Assembly: GCF_004168365.1 (NCBI RefSeq) | Contig: NZ_CP035704.1 | Location: 4,464,001-4,528,000, forward strand | DNA from: Pseudolysobacter antarcticus | Lineage (GTDB): Bacteria > Pseudomonadota > Gammaproteobacteria > Xanthomonadales > Rhodanobacteraceae | Direction of reading: 5' to 3' | Length of the DNA: 64,000 nucleotides | Shown: positions 28,001 to 36,912 of the stretch, one piece after another | How the letters are laid out: the number at the start of each line of letters is the position of its first letter | Position numbering within the stretch: the stretch's first letter is position 1 | Notes under the pieces: model-generated | The model's input: the letters and a program-made list of their open reading frames with translations, nothing else | The model's database searches: none | What the model was told of the DNA's origin: nothing | Made by a program: the position numbers and the translations under genes

Positions 28001-30681
28001 ATATCGTTTTTAAATCGCCGCAACGTCAGGCCGACAACTATCGCGAATTCGCGCTCGAGTGGGGCGATACCCAGCACGCCTACACGCAGGCCAGCCGTGA
28101 TCGGCACGATTGCTACAGCTACACCGAACCGAACGGCCATGTGGTCACACAGGCGCCGCCGTACTTCGATTGCGTAGCGCTTTCGCCGACGCAGAAATAT
28201 TACGGCTGGGCCGATCCGGCGCATGTATTGAATTGCCTCAATTGCCCGCCGCAGCCACTCGCGCAGACGCCGCAATCGCTCGTGAATAATTTGTACGGTC
28301 AGGCGCCGTGGCCACCGCAGCCATTGCTCGTGACGGATTTCGGCGCGGGCATGATCTCGATGAATTATCGCGGTGAACCGCTGCCGATGCGTGTGTTCAA
28401 ACCCGAGTCGGCGAATCCGAACGCAGCAGCGGATGCGGGCGATTTGTCGTCGGCGTTCCGCTCGATCCAGCGTTTCGATGCAGCGTACTCGACCCAGCCG
28501 ACACCCGGCGCGCAGATCGATCCCGAATGCAGCGGTATGAGCTGTTTCAAGTTCCCGCTGCAGCCGATTGCGCAAGGCATGAGCCCGACCGATCCGTATA
28601 CGCCGATGTTGCAAGCCTACGAAGGCGACAAGATCCAAATTCGCCTGCTCGCCGGCGCGCACACCTCGATGCACGATTACACCATGCACGGCATGCGCTG
28701 GCTGGCCGAGCCGTTCGAGAAAAATTCCGGCTATCGCAATACGCAGTTTATTTTGCTTTCCGAACACTACGAGTTGCTGTTCAACCTGCCGCGCATCGGT
28801 GCCGAAAAATCCACCGATTATCTGTACAACCCGGATGCGTCGTTCGAAGGTTTGACCAATGGCGCGTGGGGTTTGCTGCGCGCGTTCAATCCATCGAATC
28901 CGCAGGTTTTTCTCAAGCCGTTGAACGCCTCGGCGCCGCCACCGGTACAGCCGATCAAGCCGCCGCCGGGCATGCGTCCGGATTGCAATAGTAGCCAGGC
29001 GTGCATCCGCGAATACGAAGTCCACGCGATGACCGTGCAGCAAGCCCTTGGTCAGCCGAACGGCGTGCTGAAATACAACACGCGCGGCGCGAACCTGCTG
29101 AACGGCAAGAGTGATACGGCTAATCCGCTCGAAGATCCGCTCGCGCTGGTGTATGTCACCGTGCCGCAAGGCCAGACCTACCGACCGACCGGCAGCGTCG
29201 AGCCACTCGTGCTGCGCGCGAACGCCGGCGACTGGATCCACGTCACGCTCGTGAACGATTTCAAGGGCGGCGAAACGGTCTTCAAAACCTATGAAGCCGC
29301 CTCGCGTTTCGGCCTCACCTACGCAGTGCCGTACAACTACATACCGATCGCCTCGTCGGCGAATGTCGGCCTGCACGCGCAGCTTGTGACTTACGACGCG
29401 CGCAGCAGCGACGGCGCCAACATCGGCAACAATCCGGTGCAGACAGCCGCGCCGCAACGCAAGGTCGACTACTGGTGGTACGCCGGACGCATCGACGACG
29501 GCAAGCAGACACCGATCGAATTCGGCGCGATCAACTTGCTGCCATCCGATCCACTGATGCAGGTGTACCGCGGCCTGTTCGGCGCGCTCATCGTCGAGCC
29601 GCTCGGCTCGCACTGGCTGCCCGATCCGCAATCCAGCGCATCGGCCACGGTCTGGAACGGTGACAAAGTGTTCCGCGAATTCGTCGTGATGTACCAGAAC
29701 GACGCCAACATGCTGACCAACGGCAATTCATGGTGGGCGACCGGCAATCCGCTGGCGGGATTCAACTATCGCTCAGAACCGGCGTGGCTGCGTTTCGGCA
29801 AGGGCCTGAATACCGCGATGGGCATCGATGCGCCGAAAGACTGGAGCCAACTCACGCCGGACGACGTGCAGAATATTTCGCTGTTGTCGATGTCGGATGT
29901 CGACGAAACCAAAACCACAGCAAACCTGCTTGTGGGTGCCGAACCACAGACGCCGATCTTCCGTGCACCCGCGCACATGCCGGCGCGCTTCCGCCTCGTG
30001 ATGCCGGGCGGCGATGGCGACAATCAGATCACGTGGGAACTCACCGGCCATGTCTGGCAGGAAGAACCCTATACCGATGAGTCACGCAAGATCGGCTACA
30101 ACCCGAAATCGGTCAGCGAAAGCACCAAGACCGGCTTCGGCGCGGCGAGTGCGTACGACATCGTGCTGGACGACACGCCCGGTACCACGCCATCTGGCGG
30201 ACGTTATGGCGTGCCCGGCGATTATCTGTATCGCGGCTGGACTGCGAACATTTTCCAGGGCGGTGCGTGGGGCGTGTTCCGCGTTGCGCCGTGGACGCCG
30301 CGCGATGGCGCGCGCCTGCCGGATACGGTTGGAATTTCGTCGCTCAGCAATACCGCGGGCATCACCACGATCAGCGGCTTCACCACGCCGTGTCCGGTGA
30401 CGGTGCAGGATGCCGGCGGCAAGGTCATCTGTCGCGCTGGCGGATTCGTGCCGCAGGTGACATTGAGCGGCGGCGGTACGGCCAAGGTCGTCAACGGTCT
30501 GTGGACGTTGACGAGCAAGGCATCCGTGAACACTGCATTCGATGTGACCTCGCCCGCGGGCGGTGTTGCGGCATGGAAAAACACCGCCGTGCCGTTGCTC
30601 GCAGCAAGAGCCGAAGCCGCGCCGCAGGTGACGCCGACAAAGACCTTGCCGAACCGGCCGAAACGGTTGCCGCGTCACTGA
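25090..30681 (+). CDS. Giant secreted multicopper oxidase (MofA/MnxG-like)
   Basis: An 1863-residue protein, several times longer than ordinary laccases. Residues 1-26 are a Sec signal peptide (YVTAALFFLLGHGQVAGA). The copper centre is visible: a His-rich stretch HHIHHHHAHQW at residues 461-471 and the trinuclear/type 1 motif HCHFYPHFAAGM at 516-527 (HCH-x3-H-x4-M). Further cupredoxin-like units follow, with His-rich segments THDHFGPSTHQM (near 921) and HTSMHDYTMHGMRW (near 1192), so five or more repeats of the fold are likely. Size and motif order recall the giant oxidases MofA and MnxG, implicated in Mn(II) oxidation; the substrate here is unproven. It starts the operon behind a strong ribosome site. 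Confidence 0.82.
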   Translation: MQQNISRFYVTAALFFLLGHGQVAGAVDTAQRCESLVKADVVALDQAFQVNRLGTTRTDGEIYALRADVVSTDANSRDLRPGQVMLRSDKRPRPMVLRVNAGSCLEITFTNLLDPKQKDPMQPVTRNASMHAAGMQAIDSIADDGTWVGQNPIIGNGQMSGLVAPGATIVYRLFAQEEGTNLLSSTAAQYNNFNPMQISTGLFGVVTVEPRGSEWYRSQVSEADMKLATRGALPDGHPKIDYNAVFPLGHAHAGTPILRMIDSQGRIVHTDLTAIITGPNRGQLAGGADDNPMLPDRNQPFREVSVVYHESQDVVQAFPYFMSATNSQVPRNDAGADTFAINYGIGGIAPEVLANRIGVGPAADCPECKFEEFFLSSWAIGDPALVVDVPANAPCTTAELQDLTLKFDADPLTFNPTNPCKPTGGKKATKAFYPDDPSNVYHSYLGDHVRFRVLHAGAAVHHIHHHHAHQWLRNPDSDESSYLDSQAVGPGSSFTAELVFGGSGNRNLTTGDSIFHCHFYPHFAAGMWALYRVHDVFEGGTALDEQGRPRADARALPDGEIMRGTPIPAVVPLPLYAMAPIPAPVKIIEGQAHMSGDGHPGFPFFVPGVAGHRAPHPPLDFATDPTTKESLDGGLPRHMIQAATIANEQHTALDWSKDLLTIKAYQLPEKGTPQELTAMAYFGHQLHASFTPEGAPQPFKVNGLPRGPQPGAPFADPAVVDGKAVGNPLRNYRGVNLQLDVAFNKAGWHFPQQRILSLWGDVKDYVEGRKPPEPLFFRAANNDVIEYWHTNLIPAYYELDDFEVRTPTDILGQHIHLVKFDVLASDGAANGFNYEDGTFSPEEVRERIHSINQTGGLWDATHKQQRKLTAKSIKELGNGPSPGSLAWIGAQATVQRWWLDPLMNQPAPVTDKDRTYMTVFTHDHFGPSTHQMVGLYGGLLIEPTDTTWTSLDGKIQFGVRYDGGPTSYAANIVFKSPQRQADNYREFALEWGDTQHAYTQASRDRHDCYSYTEPNGHVVTQAPPYFDCVALSPTQKYYGWADPAHVLNCLNCPPQPLAQTPQSLVNNLYGQAPWPPQPLLVTDFGAGMISMNYRGEPLPMRVFKPESANPNAAADAGDLSSAFRSIQRFDAAYSTQPTPGAQIDPECSGMSCFKFPLQPIAQGMSPTDPYTPMLQAYEGDKIQIRLLAGAHTSMHDYTMHGMRWLAEPFEKNSGYRNTQFILLSEHYELLFNLPRIGAEKSTDYLYNPDASFEGLTNGAWGLLRAFNPSNPQVFLKPLNASAPPPVQPIKPPPGMRPDCNSSQACIREYEVHAMTVQQALGQPNGVLKYNTRGANLLNGKSDTANPLEDPLALVYVTVPQGQTYRPTGSVEPLVLRANAGDWIHVTLVNDFKGGETVFKTYEAASRFGLTYAVPYNYIPIASSANVGLHAQLVTYDARSSDGANIGNNPVQTAAPQRKVDYWWYAGRIDDGKQTPIEFGAINLLPSDPLMQVYRGLFGALIVEPLGSHWLPDPQSSASATVWNGDKVFREFVVMYQNDANMLTNGNSWWATGNPLAGFNYRSEPAWLRFGKGLNTAMGIDAPKDWSQLTPDDVQNISLLSMSDVDETKTTANLLVGAEPQTPIFRAPAHMPARFRLVMPGGDGDNQITWELTGHVWQEEPYTDESRKIGYNPKSVSESTKTGFGAASAYDIVLDDTPGTTPSGGRYGVPGDYLYRGWTANIFQGGAWGVFRVAPWTPRDGARLPDTVGISSLSNTAGITTISGFTTPCPVTVQDAGGKVICRAGGFVPQVTLSGGGTAKVVNGLWTLTSKASVNTAFDVTSPAGGVAAWKNTAVPLLAARAEAAPQVTPTKTLPNRPKRLPRH

Positions 30682-32555
30682 TGCGCCGCGCATTCGCCAT
30701 GCGTTTTGCTGTGCTCGCATGCCTCGTATGTGTTGCGGGCGCGCGTGCCAGCGAGTTGGCGCAGGCATCGCCGGTGCCTGCGCAGCACGAAGTCGATCAA
30801 GGCATCGCGGTGGATTTCAGCGCGTTGCCGGCTGCGCACATCGGCGATCCGACCATATTCGCATTCACCCTCACCGACACCGCCAGCGGCACGCCGATCA
30901 GCGGCGCGCGCCCAGCGGCATGGCTCGTTGCGCACGACAAAAATACGTCTGACAAAAATGGTAGCAACGCGCCGCAAAGTTGCAAACAACAGGTCGCCAC
31001 TTATCTCAGTGCCGACCTGTTTCGACGCGCCGATATCGATCTCAACAGCTATTACGTCTTGTCGCTGAACGACGACAATTCGATCAGCGTAGTCGATCCA
31101 CTGTTCGGCTTCGGCGGCTCGAAATTGCTCGCGATGTTGCCGTTGCCGAGCCGCGCCGCAGACTGGGCGCTTGCAACGCAAAACGATGCATTGTTCGTGA
31201 CGATGCCGACGAGCGCGAAAGTGGCGATCGCCGATACACGAAGCTGGAAGATCGTCGACACCATCGCCGCCGGGCCGAATCCGCGCCGCATCGTTTTGCA
31301 GGCCGATCGCGCGTGGATCGCGGACGATGAAGGGCTCAGTGTCATCGATGTAAAAACCCATGCATTGACCCGACTGCGTGTCGGCGCAATACGCGAACTC
31401 GCAACCAGCAACGATGGCGATCTGGTGTTCGCGACCGGCGCACACGATGTGCTGATCCTCGATGCTCACGCGGTTAAAGTGCTGGCCGATATCGTCGTCG
31501 ATGGCGTACCCGATTTGCTCGCGTATTCGAGTGCTGCCAAGGCGATTTATGCCGCCGATGCGTTGGCCGGAAGACTTTTTGCGATCGATGTGCGCAGTCA
31601 TGCGATTGCCGCGACTGTCGCGATCCGACCCGGCGCCACGCAGCTGCGTTTTGCACCCGATGGTCGGCACGCGCTGATGCCGAATCCGCAACAGAATGCG
31701 GTGCAGGTGCTCGACGCGGCAAGCAATCGCATCGTGCAAAGTCTGGACATCAGCAATGCGCCGGTGCAGGTCAGCTTCACTTCGCTGCTCGCGTATGTGC
31801 GGCGCCGTACGAGCGAAACCGTGGCGATGATTCCGCTCGATCAAATCGGCGTTGAAGGCCGTGCGGTTGGTGTTGCGGATTTCCCCGCGGGTCAACACGC
31901 GCTGGGGGACGGCGGTCTCGCCGACTCCATTGTCGGCGCCCCCGACCAACCCGCGGTGCTGGTGGTGAACACCGCCGACAACATGATTTATTACTACAAG
32001 GAAGGCATGGCTGCGCCGGCCGGCGGCTTCAACACTTACGGCGCTACGCCGCGCGCGGTGCTGGTGGTCGATCACGGTTTGCGCGAGCAACAACGCGGCC
32101 GTTATGCGACCGCGATGCCGGTGAAAAACCCCGGCGCCTACGATGTCGTGATGTTCGTCGATGCGCCGCGCGTAGTCGCGTGTTTCGGCCTGACCATTGC
32201 TGCCGAAAAAGAGGCGGTGGAAAAACCCGTGACACGCGTAACCGCCATCGATCCGCCACACCAGTTGCAGGCCGGCGCGGCGGTGCGATTGCAGTTTGCG
32301 CTGAGCGATGTAGCGCACAAGGAATTGCGCCACGCCGACGACGTGCGTGCGCTCGCCTTCGAAGCACCCGGCGTGTGGCAGCGACGCGGTGATCTCAAAC
32401 GTCTAAGCAACGGCAATTACGAACTCGAATTCATTCCGCCGACCGCGGGCACCTATTACGTCTGGATCGAATCGGACGCACTCGGCCTCGCACGCAACAA
32501 CTCGCAATTCTCGGTGTATCAGGCGATCGATGCCGCGATCAATCAGACCAATTAA
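30681..32555 (+). CDS. Secreted beta-propeller (YVTN/cytochrome-D1-like) protein
   Basis: A 624-residue exported protein whose ATG overlaps the oxidase stop (TGATG), so it is translationally coupled. After a signal peptide (FAVLACLVCVAGARA), residues 40-110 resemble the FixH/YtkA-type fold, and residues 125-500 are repeats of about 40 residues (SISVVDPLFGFG, KVAIADTRSWKIVDTI, GLSVIDVKTHALTRLRV) typical of seven-bladed YVTN propellers. The last 110 residues form another immunoglobulin-like domain (ELEFIPPTAGTYYVWIES). No haem-binding CxxCH is present. It probably binds or stabilises the oxidase or a metal outside the cell; the role is inferred. Confidence 0.75.
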   Translation: MRRAFAMRFAVLACLVCVAGARASELAQASPVPAQHEVDQGIAVDFSALPAAHIGDPTIFAFTLTDTASGTPISGARPAAWLVAHDKNTSDKNGSNAPQSCKQQVATYLSADLFRRADIDLNSYYVLSLNDDNSISVVDPLFGFGGSKLLAMLPLPSRAADWALATQNDALFVTMPTSAKVAIADTRSWKIVDTIAAGPNPRRIVLQADRAWIADDEGLSVIDVKTHALTRLRVGAIRELATSNDGDLVFATGAHDVLILDAHAVKVLADIVVDGVPDLLAYSSAAKAIYAADALAGRLFAIDVRSHAIAATVAIRPGATQLRFAPDGRHALMPNPQQNAVQVLDAASNRIVQSLDISNAPVQVSFTSLLAYVRRRTSETVAMIPLDQIGVEGRAVGVADFPAGQHALGDGGLADSIVGAPDQPAVLVVNTADNMIYYYKEGMAAPAGGFNTYGATPRAVLVVDHGLREQQRGRYATAMPVKNPGAYDVVMFVDAPRVVACFGLTIAAEKEAVEKPVTRVTAIDPPHQLQAGAAVRLQFALSDVAHKELRHADDVRALAFEAPGVWQRRGDLKRLSNGNYELEFIPPTAGTYYVWIESDALGLARNNSQFSVYQAIDAAINQTN

Positions 32556-32577
32556 ACGCAACAACGGAGCCGCAATC

Positions 32578-34470
32578 ATGACGAGCAATGCTGCAACACC
32601 GGTCCAGCCCCAATACACCTACAACGCGACGACAAAAATGTTCCAGCTCGTGCACTTCACCACGCCGGGCTGCAACAACGACTTTCCGAACAACCCGACC
32701 GCATATGCAAAACTGGTGCAGGCGTGGAGTCAGAACGTCAACGGTTTCACCAACCAGGCGATCACAGGAAATCCGTGGAATGCGCTGAACTCCGCGCAGC
32801 AGACCGGCTACTACAATCCACTCAACACGCCGATTCCCGCTGGCTCAGGCGCAGTCGATGTAGCGTGGATCGCGTTCCCGAACCGGCTTGTGCAATACCT
32901 CGGCCAGAACCAGTCGCCGGCTAATCCGTACGGCCTGAGCATGGACATGCTGTACCAGCTCGCCGACACCGGCCAGCTCGGCAAATACCAGATTCCGACG
33001 GTGCGCTGCCCGCAAGCAGACTGGAGCGGTTTCAGCAAGCAGCAAGGCATTGAACCTTACGGTCCCTATGGCCCGCGCGGCTGGCTCGATGAATATTGCG
33101 AATTCAGCGTCGTGCGCAACAGCGCCGGCAAGATCACGCGCGTCGATTTCACCTGTGAGAATCCGGAATATTTCCAAACCCTGTGGCGCGTCGATCCGCA
33201 AACCTGTGCGGACGTCTTTACGGCTGCATTGAACATGGGCGCGCCGCAAAATCAGTGGGTCAAGGTGACGATGGCCGACCTGACCTTGCTCGATCCGAAA
33301 ACCGGCGCGAAGGTGATTGATCCGCAAACCGGCCTGCCCGCGTACAACCCGCTCAACAAGTGGAACAGCGGCACAGCGACCGTGCGCAGCGGCGCGCAAG
33401 CCAGCTTCAGCGGCGGTGCGATGCACCTTACGGCGACGCCGAACACGCTACAAACCGAGCTTGGCCTCGGCGCCGGGGCGACCGTGCAGCGCCTGGCGGG
33501 CGATACCGATCCGCAAGCGCTGATCTGCTGCGGCCAGTACGGTCAGAATTATCGCAACAGCGATCCGCACATCGGCCAGAGCATCAATCTTGCGGTTGGT
33601 GCGGGTTTCAATATTTCGCTGGCCGATCCGCCGGGCCTGTACATCCAGATGCCGAGCTTCGCGCAATACACGCTGCCGGCCGATCCGAAATTGCCGAAAG
33701 GCGCGAAGGCGTCGGACTGCTGGCAGATCGTGCGCGGTTTCGAAAAAATCATCGATCCGATAACCAATACGCCATTCCCGGGTTCTTTCATCCTGCATGC
33801 GGCGTTACAGATTCCGCAGGCGTGGATTGATGCCGGCGTATCGTTCACGATCGGCGACATCATGATCGCGGGCGAGGCGATCAAGTGGGGTTCGCAGGTG
33901 CAGGCGACGCTTGAGGTCGCTCTGTTTGGCCGACCGATTCCACCGGTCGCCGCGACACCGAAACAGATCTGCGTCGGCGCGCCGAATCCGGTAGTGCAGG
34001 CGCAGCCGTTGCAAATCATGTTCCAGAATCTGTGGAACGCGTATTACGGCACCACGATCAACACACCCGCGGGCGTGCCGATGGTATTGGCGAGCAACTC
34101 GAGCATCATTCCGCCGACATTGCGCACGGGTGCGGCGAATGTTCCCCTCGCACTTACCTACGCCGCGCCGAGCGGCACAACGCCGATCCCGCAAGCGCAG
34201 TGGCCCAGGGTGATATTCACACTGCCGAACGGTCAGGCCGATAACAGCATCACCACCACGGTGATCGGTTTTACCCCAAGCGTCACTTACGCCGTGCCCG
34301 GCAATACCTACCCGAGTGCATCGCAACTGCTGAACCTGCACGTCAGTGTCGCAGCGAATGCGCCGGCGGGCGTACGTGGAGTGGTCATCGTGCCATTCGG
34401 CCAGACCTTTTCGCCGTCCATCACCCCGGCGCCGGCATTTCTCGTAGTTGCATCATCGACCACGGCTTGA
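32578..34470 (+). CDS. Operon protein of unknown function, no signal peptide
   Basis: A 630-residue protein with GGAG before the ATG at 32578. I do not recognise its family. It begins MTSNAATPVQPQYTYNATTK without any hydrophobic signal, unlike nearly all other products of this operon. It is rich in Asn, Pro, Gln and Thr, with few charged residues and scattered Cys (TPGCNND, YCEFS, TCENPEY, ICCGQYG), a composition that suggests a folded extracellular or surface protein. The C-terminal 100 residues look like a beta-sandwich. It lies 22 bp after the propeller gene. How or whether it leaves the cytoplasm is unclear. Confidence 0.6.
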   Translation: MTSNAATPVQPQYTYNATTKMFQLVHFTTPGCNNDFPNNPTAYAKLVQAWSQNVNGFTNQAITGNPWNALNSAQQTGYYNPLNTPIPAGSGAVDVAWIAFPNRLVQYLGQNQSPANPYGLSMDMLYQLADTGQLGKYQIPTVRCPQADWSGFSKQQGIEPYGPYGPRGWLDEYCEFSVVRNSAGKITRVDFTCENPEYFQTLWRVDPQTCADVFTAALNMGAPQNQWVKVTMADLTLLDPKTGAKVIDPQTGLPAYNPLNKWNSGTATVRSGAQASFSGGAMHLTATPNTLQTELGLGAGATVQRLAGDTDPQALICCGQYGQNYRNSDPHIGQSINLAVGAGFNISLADPPGLYIQMPSFAQYTLPADPKLPKGAKASDCWQIVRGFEKIIDPITNTPFPGSFILHAALQIPQAWIDAGVSFTIGDIMIAGEAIKWGSQVQATLEVALFGRPIPPVAATPKQICVGAPNPVVQAQPLQIMFQNLWNAYYGTTINTPAGVPMVLASNSSIIPPTLRTGAANVPLALTYAAPSGTTPIPQAQWPRVIFTLPNGQADNSITTTVIGFTPSVTYAVPGNTYPSASQLLNLHVSVAANAPAGVRGVVIVPFGQTFSPSITPAPAFLVVASSTTA

Positions 34471-34480
34471 GGACGAGACC

Positions 34481-36040
34481 ATGAATCACACTCACACTTC
34501 CATCGCAATGTGCGCATTGGCATCCGCTCTGTTGCTGGCCGCCTGTCACCACCAGGAAACGACCAAGACGACCGCGCCGACTGTGCCTGCGCAAGCCGTC
34601 ACCGCGCCGACGCAAGCCGCGCCCGATACGGCGAATGCACTTGCAAACGGCAGCACGAGCAACTGCCTCACGCCGCCTTTTCTCGTATCGTCAACCAGCG
34701 GTAAATACGGCTATACGGTGCCGGCGGATTTCGCGCTGACACGCCAAGCCGACGCCAACTGTTTTGCGTGGCAAGAATTCATCGCGCTGAACTGGATCGC
34801 CTCGACCAGCGAACGTGGTAATCCGAACACCGCGGCATCACCAAGCAGCTTCGGCACAGCGAACGATCAGCGTGCGACGGTCTGGGAAACCTACAAGGAA
34901 TCCGACGAAGTATTTCTTGCCGATGCAAAAAATCCGGGGCCGTGGAACTACGCGAACGGCGCGGCGGCCAGTATCAAGATGCTCGGCGGTCTGCGCTCGG
35001 AAGTCGGCGCCAAACCGGTGCTTGATCTGAGCGCGATCGGCCAAGCCTCGCAAGGCAGCCCGTGGCTCACGGCGCAGAGCAAAATCCTCACGCTGTACGA
35101 GCGCCGCATGAACGAGGACGAGTACAACTACATCGTCAACTACGGCCTGTACAACGCCAACGTGCAACAAACCTTCGTACTGAAGATGGGCATCAACCTG
35201 CCTGACGGCACACCGACGAAACCGTCGTTCGGCAACACCGGTTCGATCGAAACCAAAGCGGCGTGGCTTGAGCTGCCGAATCCCGCCGACTGGCCACGCT
35301 TCAAGATTTCCAAGGCGATCGTGACGTACCCGGGGCAGGCGTCGAAAACCGTCGTGGTCGGGCTGACCGGTTTGCACATCATCCACAAGACCGCGCTCGG
35401 CCAGCAGTTCATCTGGGCGACGTTCGAGCACAAGCAGAACGTGCCCGATGTGAACCAGGTTGCGAGTCGCACGTTGACGCCGCCGTACACGTATTACAAC
35501 GTCAACTGCAATCCGAGCACCGACTATTACAGGTGCGTGGCGAATGCCAATCCGGCCAAGGTGAACGGCGGCAAGAATCCGTATAACGCGCCGATCCAGG
35601 CCGTGCGGCAGACGCCGATCGCATCGCGTGCCAACAACGATGTGGCCGGGCTGAATCAATACGTCTGGTCGCAGGTGATCGCGAAGCAGAATCCGAATTC
35701 GGTGTTCCTCAACTACCAGCTCGTCAACACGTTGTGGTCGAACCAGAACACACCGATTCCGCCGGGCTCGCATACACCGCTGATCGCCGCACAACTGTCG
35801 CCCGGCCCAAGTCAGGAACCGGTCGCGAATGCCACGATGGAAACCTATGTGCAAAGTCTCACGTGTCTGGATTGCCACGCGTCGGCGCCGATTGCGACGG
35901 TGAAAAAAGCGACCACGCTGAAGATTTTCGATCCGGCCACGGCGGGCACCGATGCGACCAAGGCAAATCCGTTTGCGTCCGATTATTCGTTCCTGCTCGG
36001 CAACGCCACGCAGCCGAAATCGCCGCACGCCGGCCACTGA
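34481..36040 (+). CDS. Haem-binding lipoprotein (cytochrome c-like C-terminus)
   Basis: A 519-residue protein with a lipoprotein signal (CALASALLLAACHH, lipobox LAAC) and a Pro/Thr/Ala-rich linker. The large middle part has no motif I know; the segment QEFIALNWIAS and several Trp/Tyr-rich blocks recur in uncharacterised exported proteins. Near the C-terminus there is a single haem c site CLDCH at residues 462-466, followed by a possible axial Met-free tail ending in PHAGH. It starts 10 bp after the previous stop, with GAGGA as ribosome site. It is probably an outer- or inner-membrane-anchored electron carrier linked to the oxidase. Confidence 0.7.
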   Translation: MNHTHTSIAMCALASALLLAACHHQETTKTTAPTVPAQAVTAPTQAAPDTANALANGSTSNCLTPPFLVSSTSGKYGYTVPADFALTRQADANCFAWQEFIALNWIASTSERGNPNTAASPSSFGTANDQRATVWETYKESDEVFLADAKNPGPWNYANGAAASIKMLGGLRSEVGAKPVLDLSAIGQASQGSPWLTAQSKILTLYERRMNEDEYNYIVNYGLYNANVQQTFVLKMGINLPDGTPTKPSFGNTGSIETKAAWLELPNPADWPRFKISKAIVTYPGQASKTVVVGLTGLHIIHKTALGQQFIWATFEHKQNVPDVNQVASRTLTPPYTYYNVNCNPSTDYYRCVANANPAKVNGGKNPYNAPIQAVRQTPIASRANNDVAGLNQYVWSQVIAKQNPNSVFLNYQLVNTLWSNQNTPIPPGSHTPLIAAQLSPGPSQEPVANATMETYVQSLTCLDCHASAPIATVKKATTLKIFDPATAGTDATKANPFASDYSFLLGNATQPKSPHAGH

Positions 36041-36058
36041 GAATCGAGGATCAAGAAC

Positions 36059-36889
36059 ATGGATCAGCAACCCGTTCCAAGCTGGCTCGCCGCGTCGTGG
36101 CAGCGCCTCTGGGTCATCAACAACAATCAGGGGCCACCGAAAGACACGGTCAACGTGCGCAATATTCAGACGCCGACACTGTTCGGTGACTGCCGCATTC
36201 CGAAGGATCGGCCTGCGTTTCCCGATGCAAAATCGCTGGCCGATCTGACCGATGCGCAGTTGAAAACGCTGTATGCGCAGGAAGGATTCAGTGGCTACAC
36301 CACAGTCGATGGCTACATCATCACTTGGCATCACGAGATCGGTTACCAGCCGCCGGATGGCACGATCGACATCGGCCGTTTCGAGATTCTCGGCGGACGC
36401 AACGTGCTCGAACACGGCGTGCAGGCGGTGTATCTCGAACACTGGTGGCGGCTCGAACAATCCGGCAGCGATTTCCTCGGCGTGAAAGTGATGCGCAAGC
36501 TCGGCGACGGTCGCCAGCGTGTGCATGAAATCCTCTCTGTGAGCGGCGACCATTTCATCTACGCACGCAATCGCGATTTCGATCTGCCGATGGCGAACTC
36601 GCTGGCCGATCTGATCAAGCAGGAAAAATACACACGCAAGCAGATTCTCGCGGTGCTCGATTGCGAGGTATCGCACGGCTTTGTACTCGGCGGTCGCTGC
36701 CCGTGGCAAGTGCAGTTCTCGACGTTGCCGTTCAAGGAAAACAAGCCGCTCGATTTCGCCGCGCAGATCGTGGTGGATCCGAAAACCGGCGCGCTCTCGC
36801 ATCGCTGCAGCACACCCGATTTGAGCTGGTCGTTTCCGGTCAACACGCTGGATATCGAAGACCTGCTCGTGCTGTTTCCGCCAGCGTGA
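36059..36889 (+). CDS. Operon protein of unknown function, beta-rich
   Basis: A 276-residue protein beginning MDQQPVPSWLAASWQRLW, without signal peptide or membrane segment. The spacing from the previous stop is 18 bp and GAGGA precedes the ATG. The centre (TTVDGYIITWHHEIGYQPPDGTIDIGRFE in two halves, then ILGGRNVLEHG) suggests a lipocalin-like or other small beta-barrel, with a conserved-looking His pair that could bind haem or metal. This is a reading of pattern only; I do not recognise the family. Two Cys flank the C-terminal half. Confidence 0.6.
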   Translation: MDQQPVPSWLAASWQRLWVINNNQGPPKDTVNVRNIQTPTLFGDCRIPKDRPAFPDAKSLADLTDAQLKTLYAQEGFSGYTTVDGYIITWHHEIGYQPPDGTIDIGRFEILGGRNVLEHGVQAVYLEHWWRLEQSGSDFLGVKVMRKLGDGRQRVHEILSVSGDHFIYARNRDFDLPMANSLADLIKQEKYTRKQILAVLDCEVSHGFVLGGRCPWQVQFSTLPFKENKPLDFAAQIVVDPKTGALSHRCSTPDLSWSFPVNTLDIEDLLVLFPPA

Positions 36890-36912
36890 ATACCAACTTT
36901 GGGAGTCGAACC

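Noticed and set aside
25090-30681. Naming the oxidase mofA or mnxG outright
   Set aside because: Size and copper motifs agree, but substrate and orthology cannot be shown from the sequence alone.
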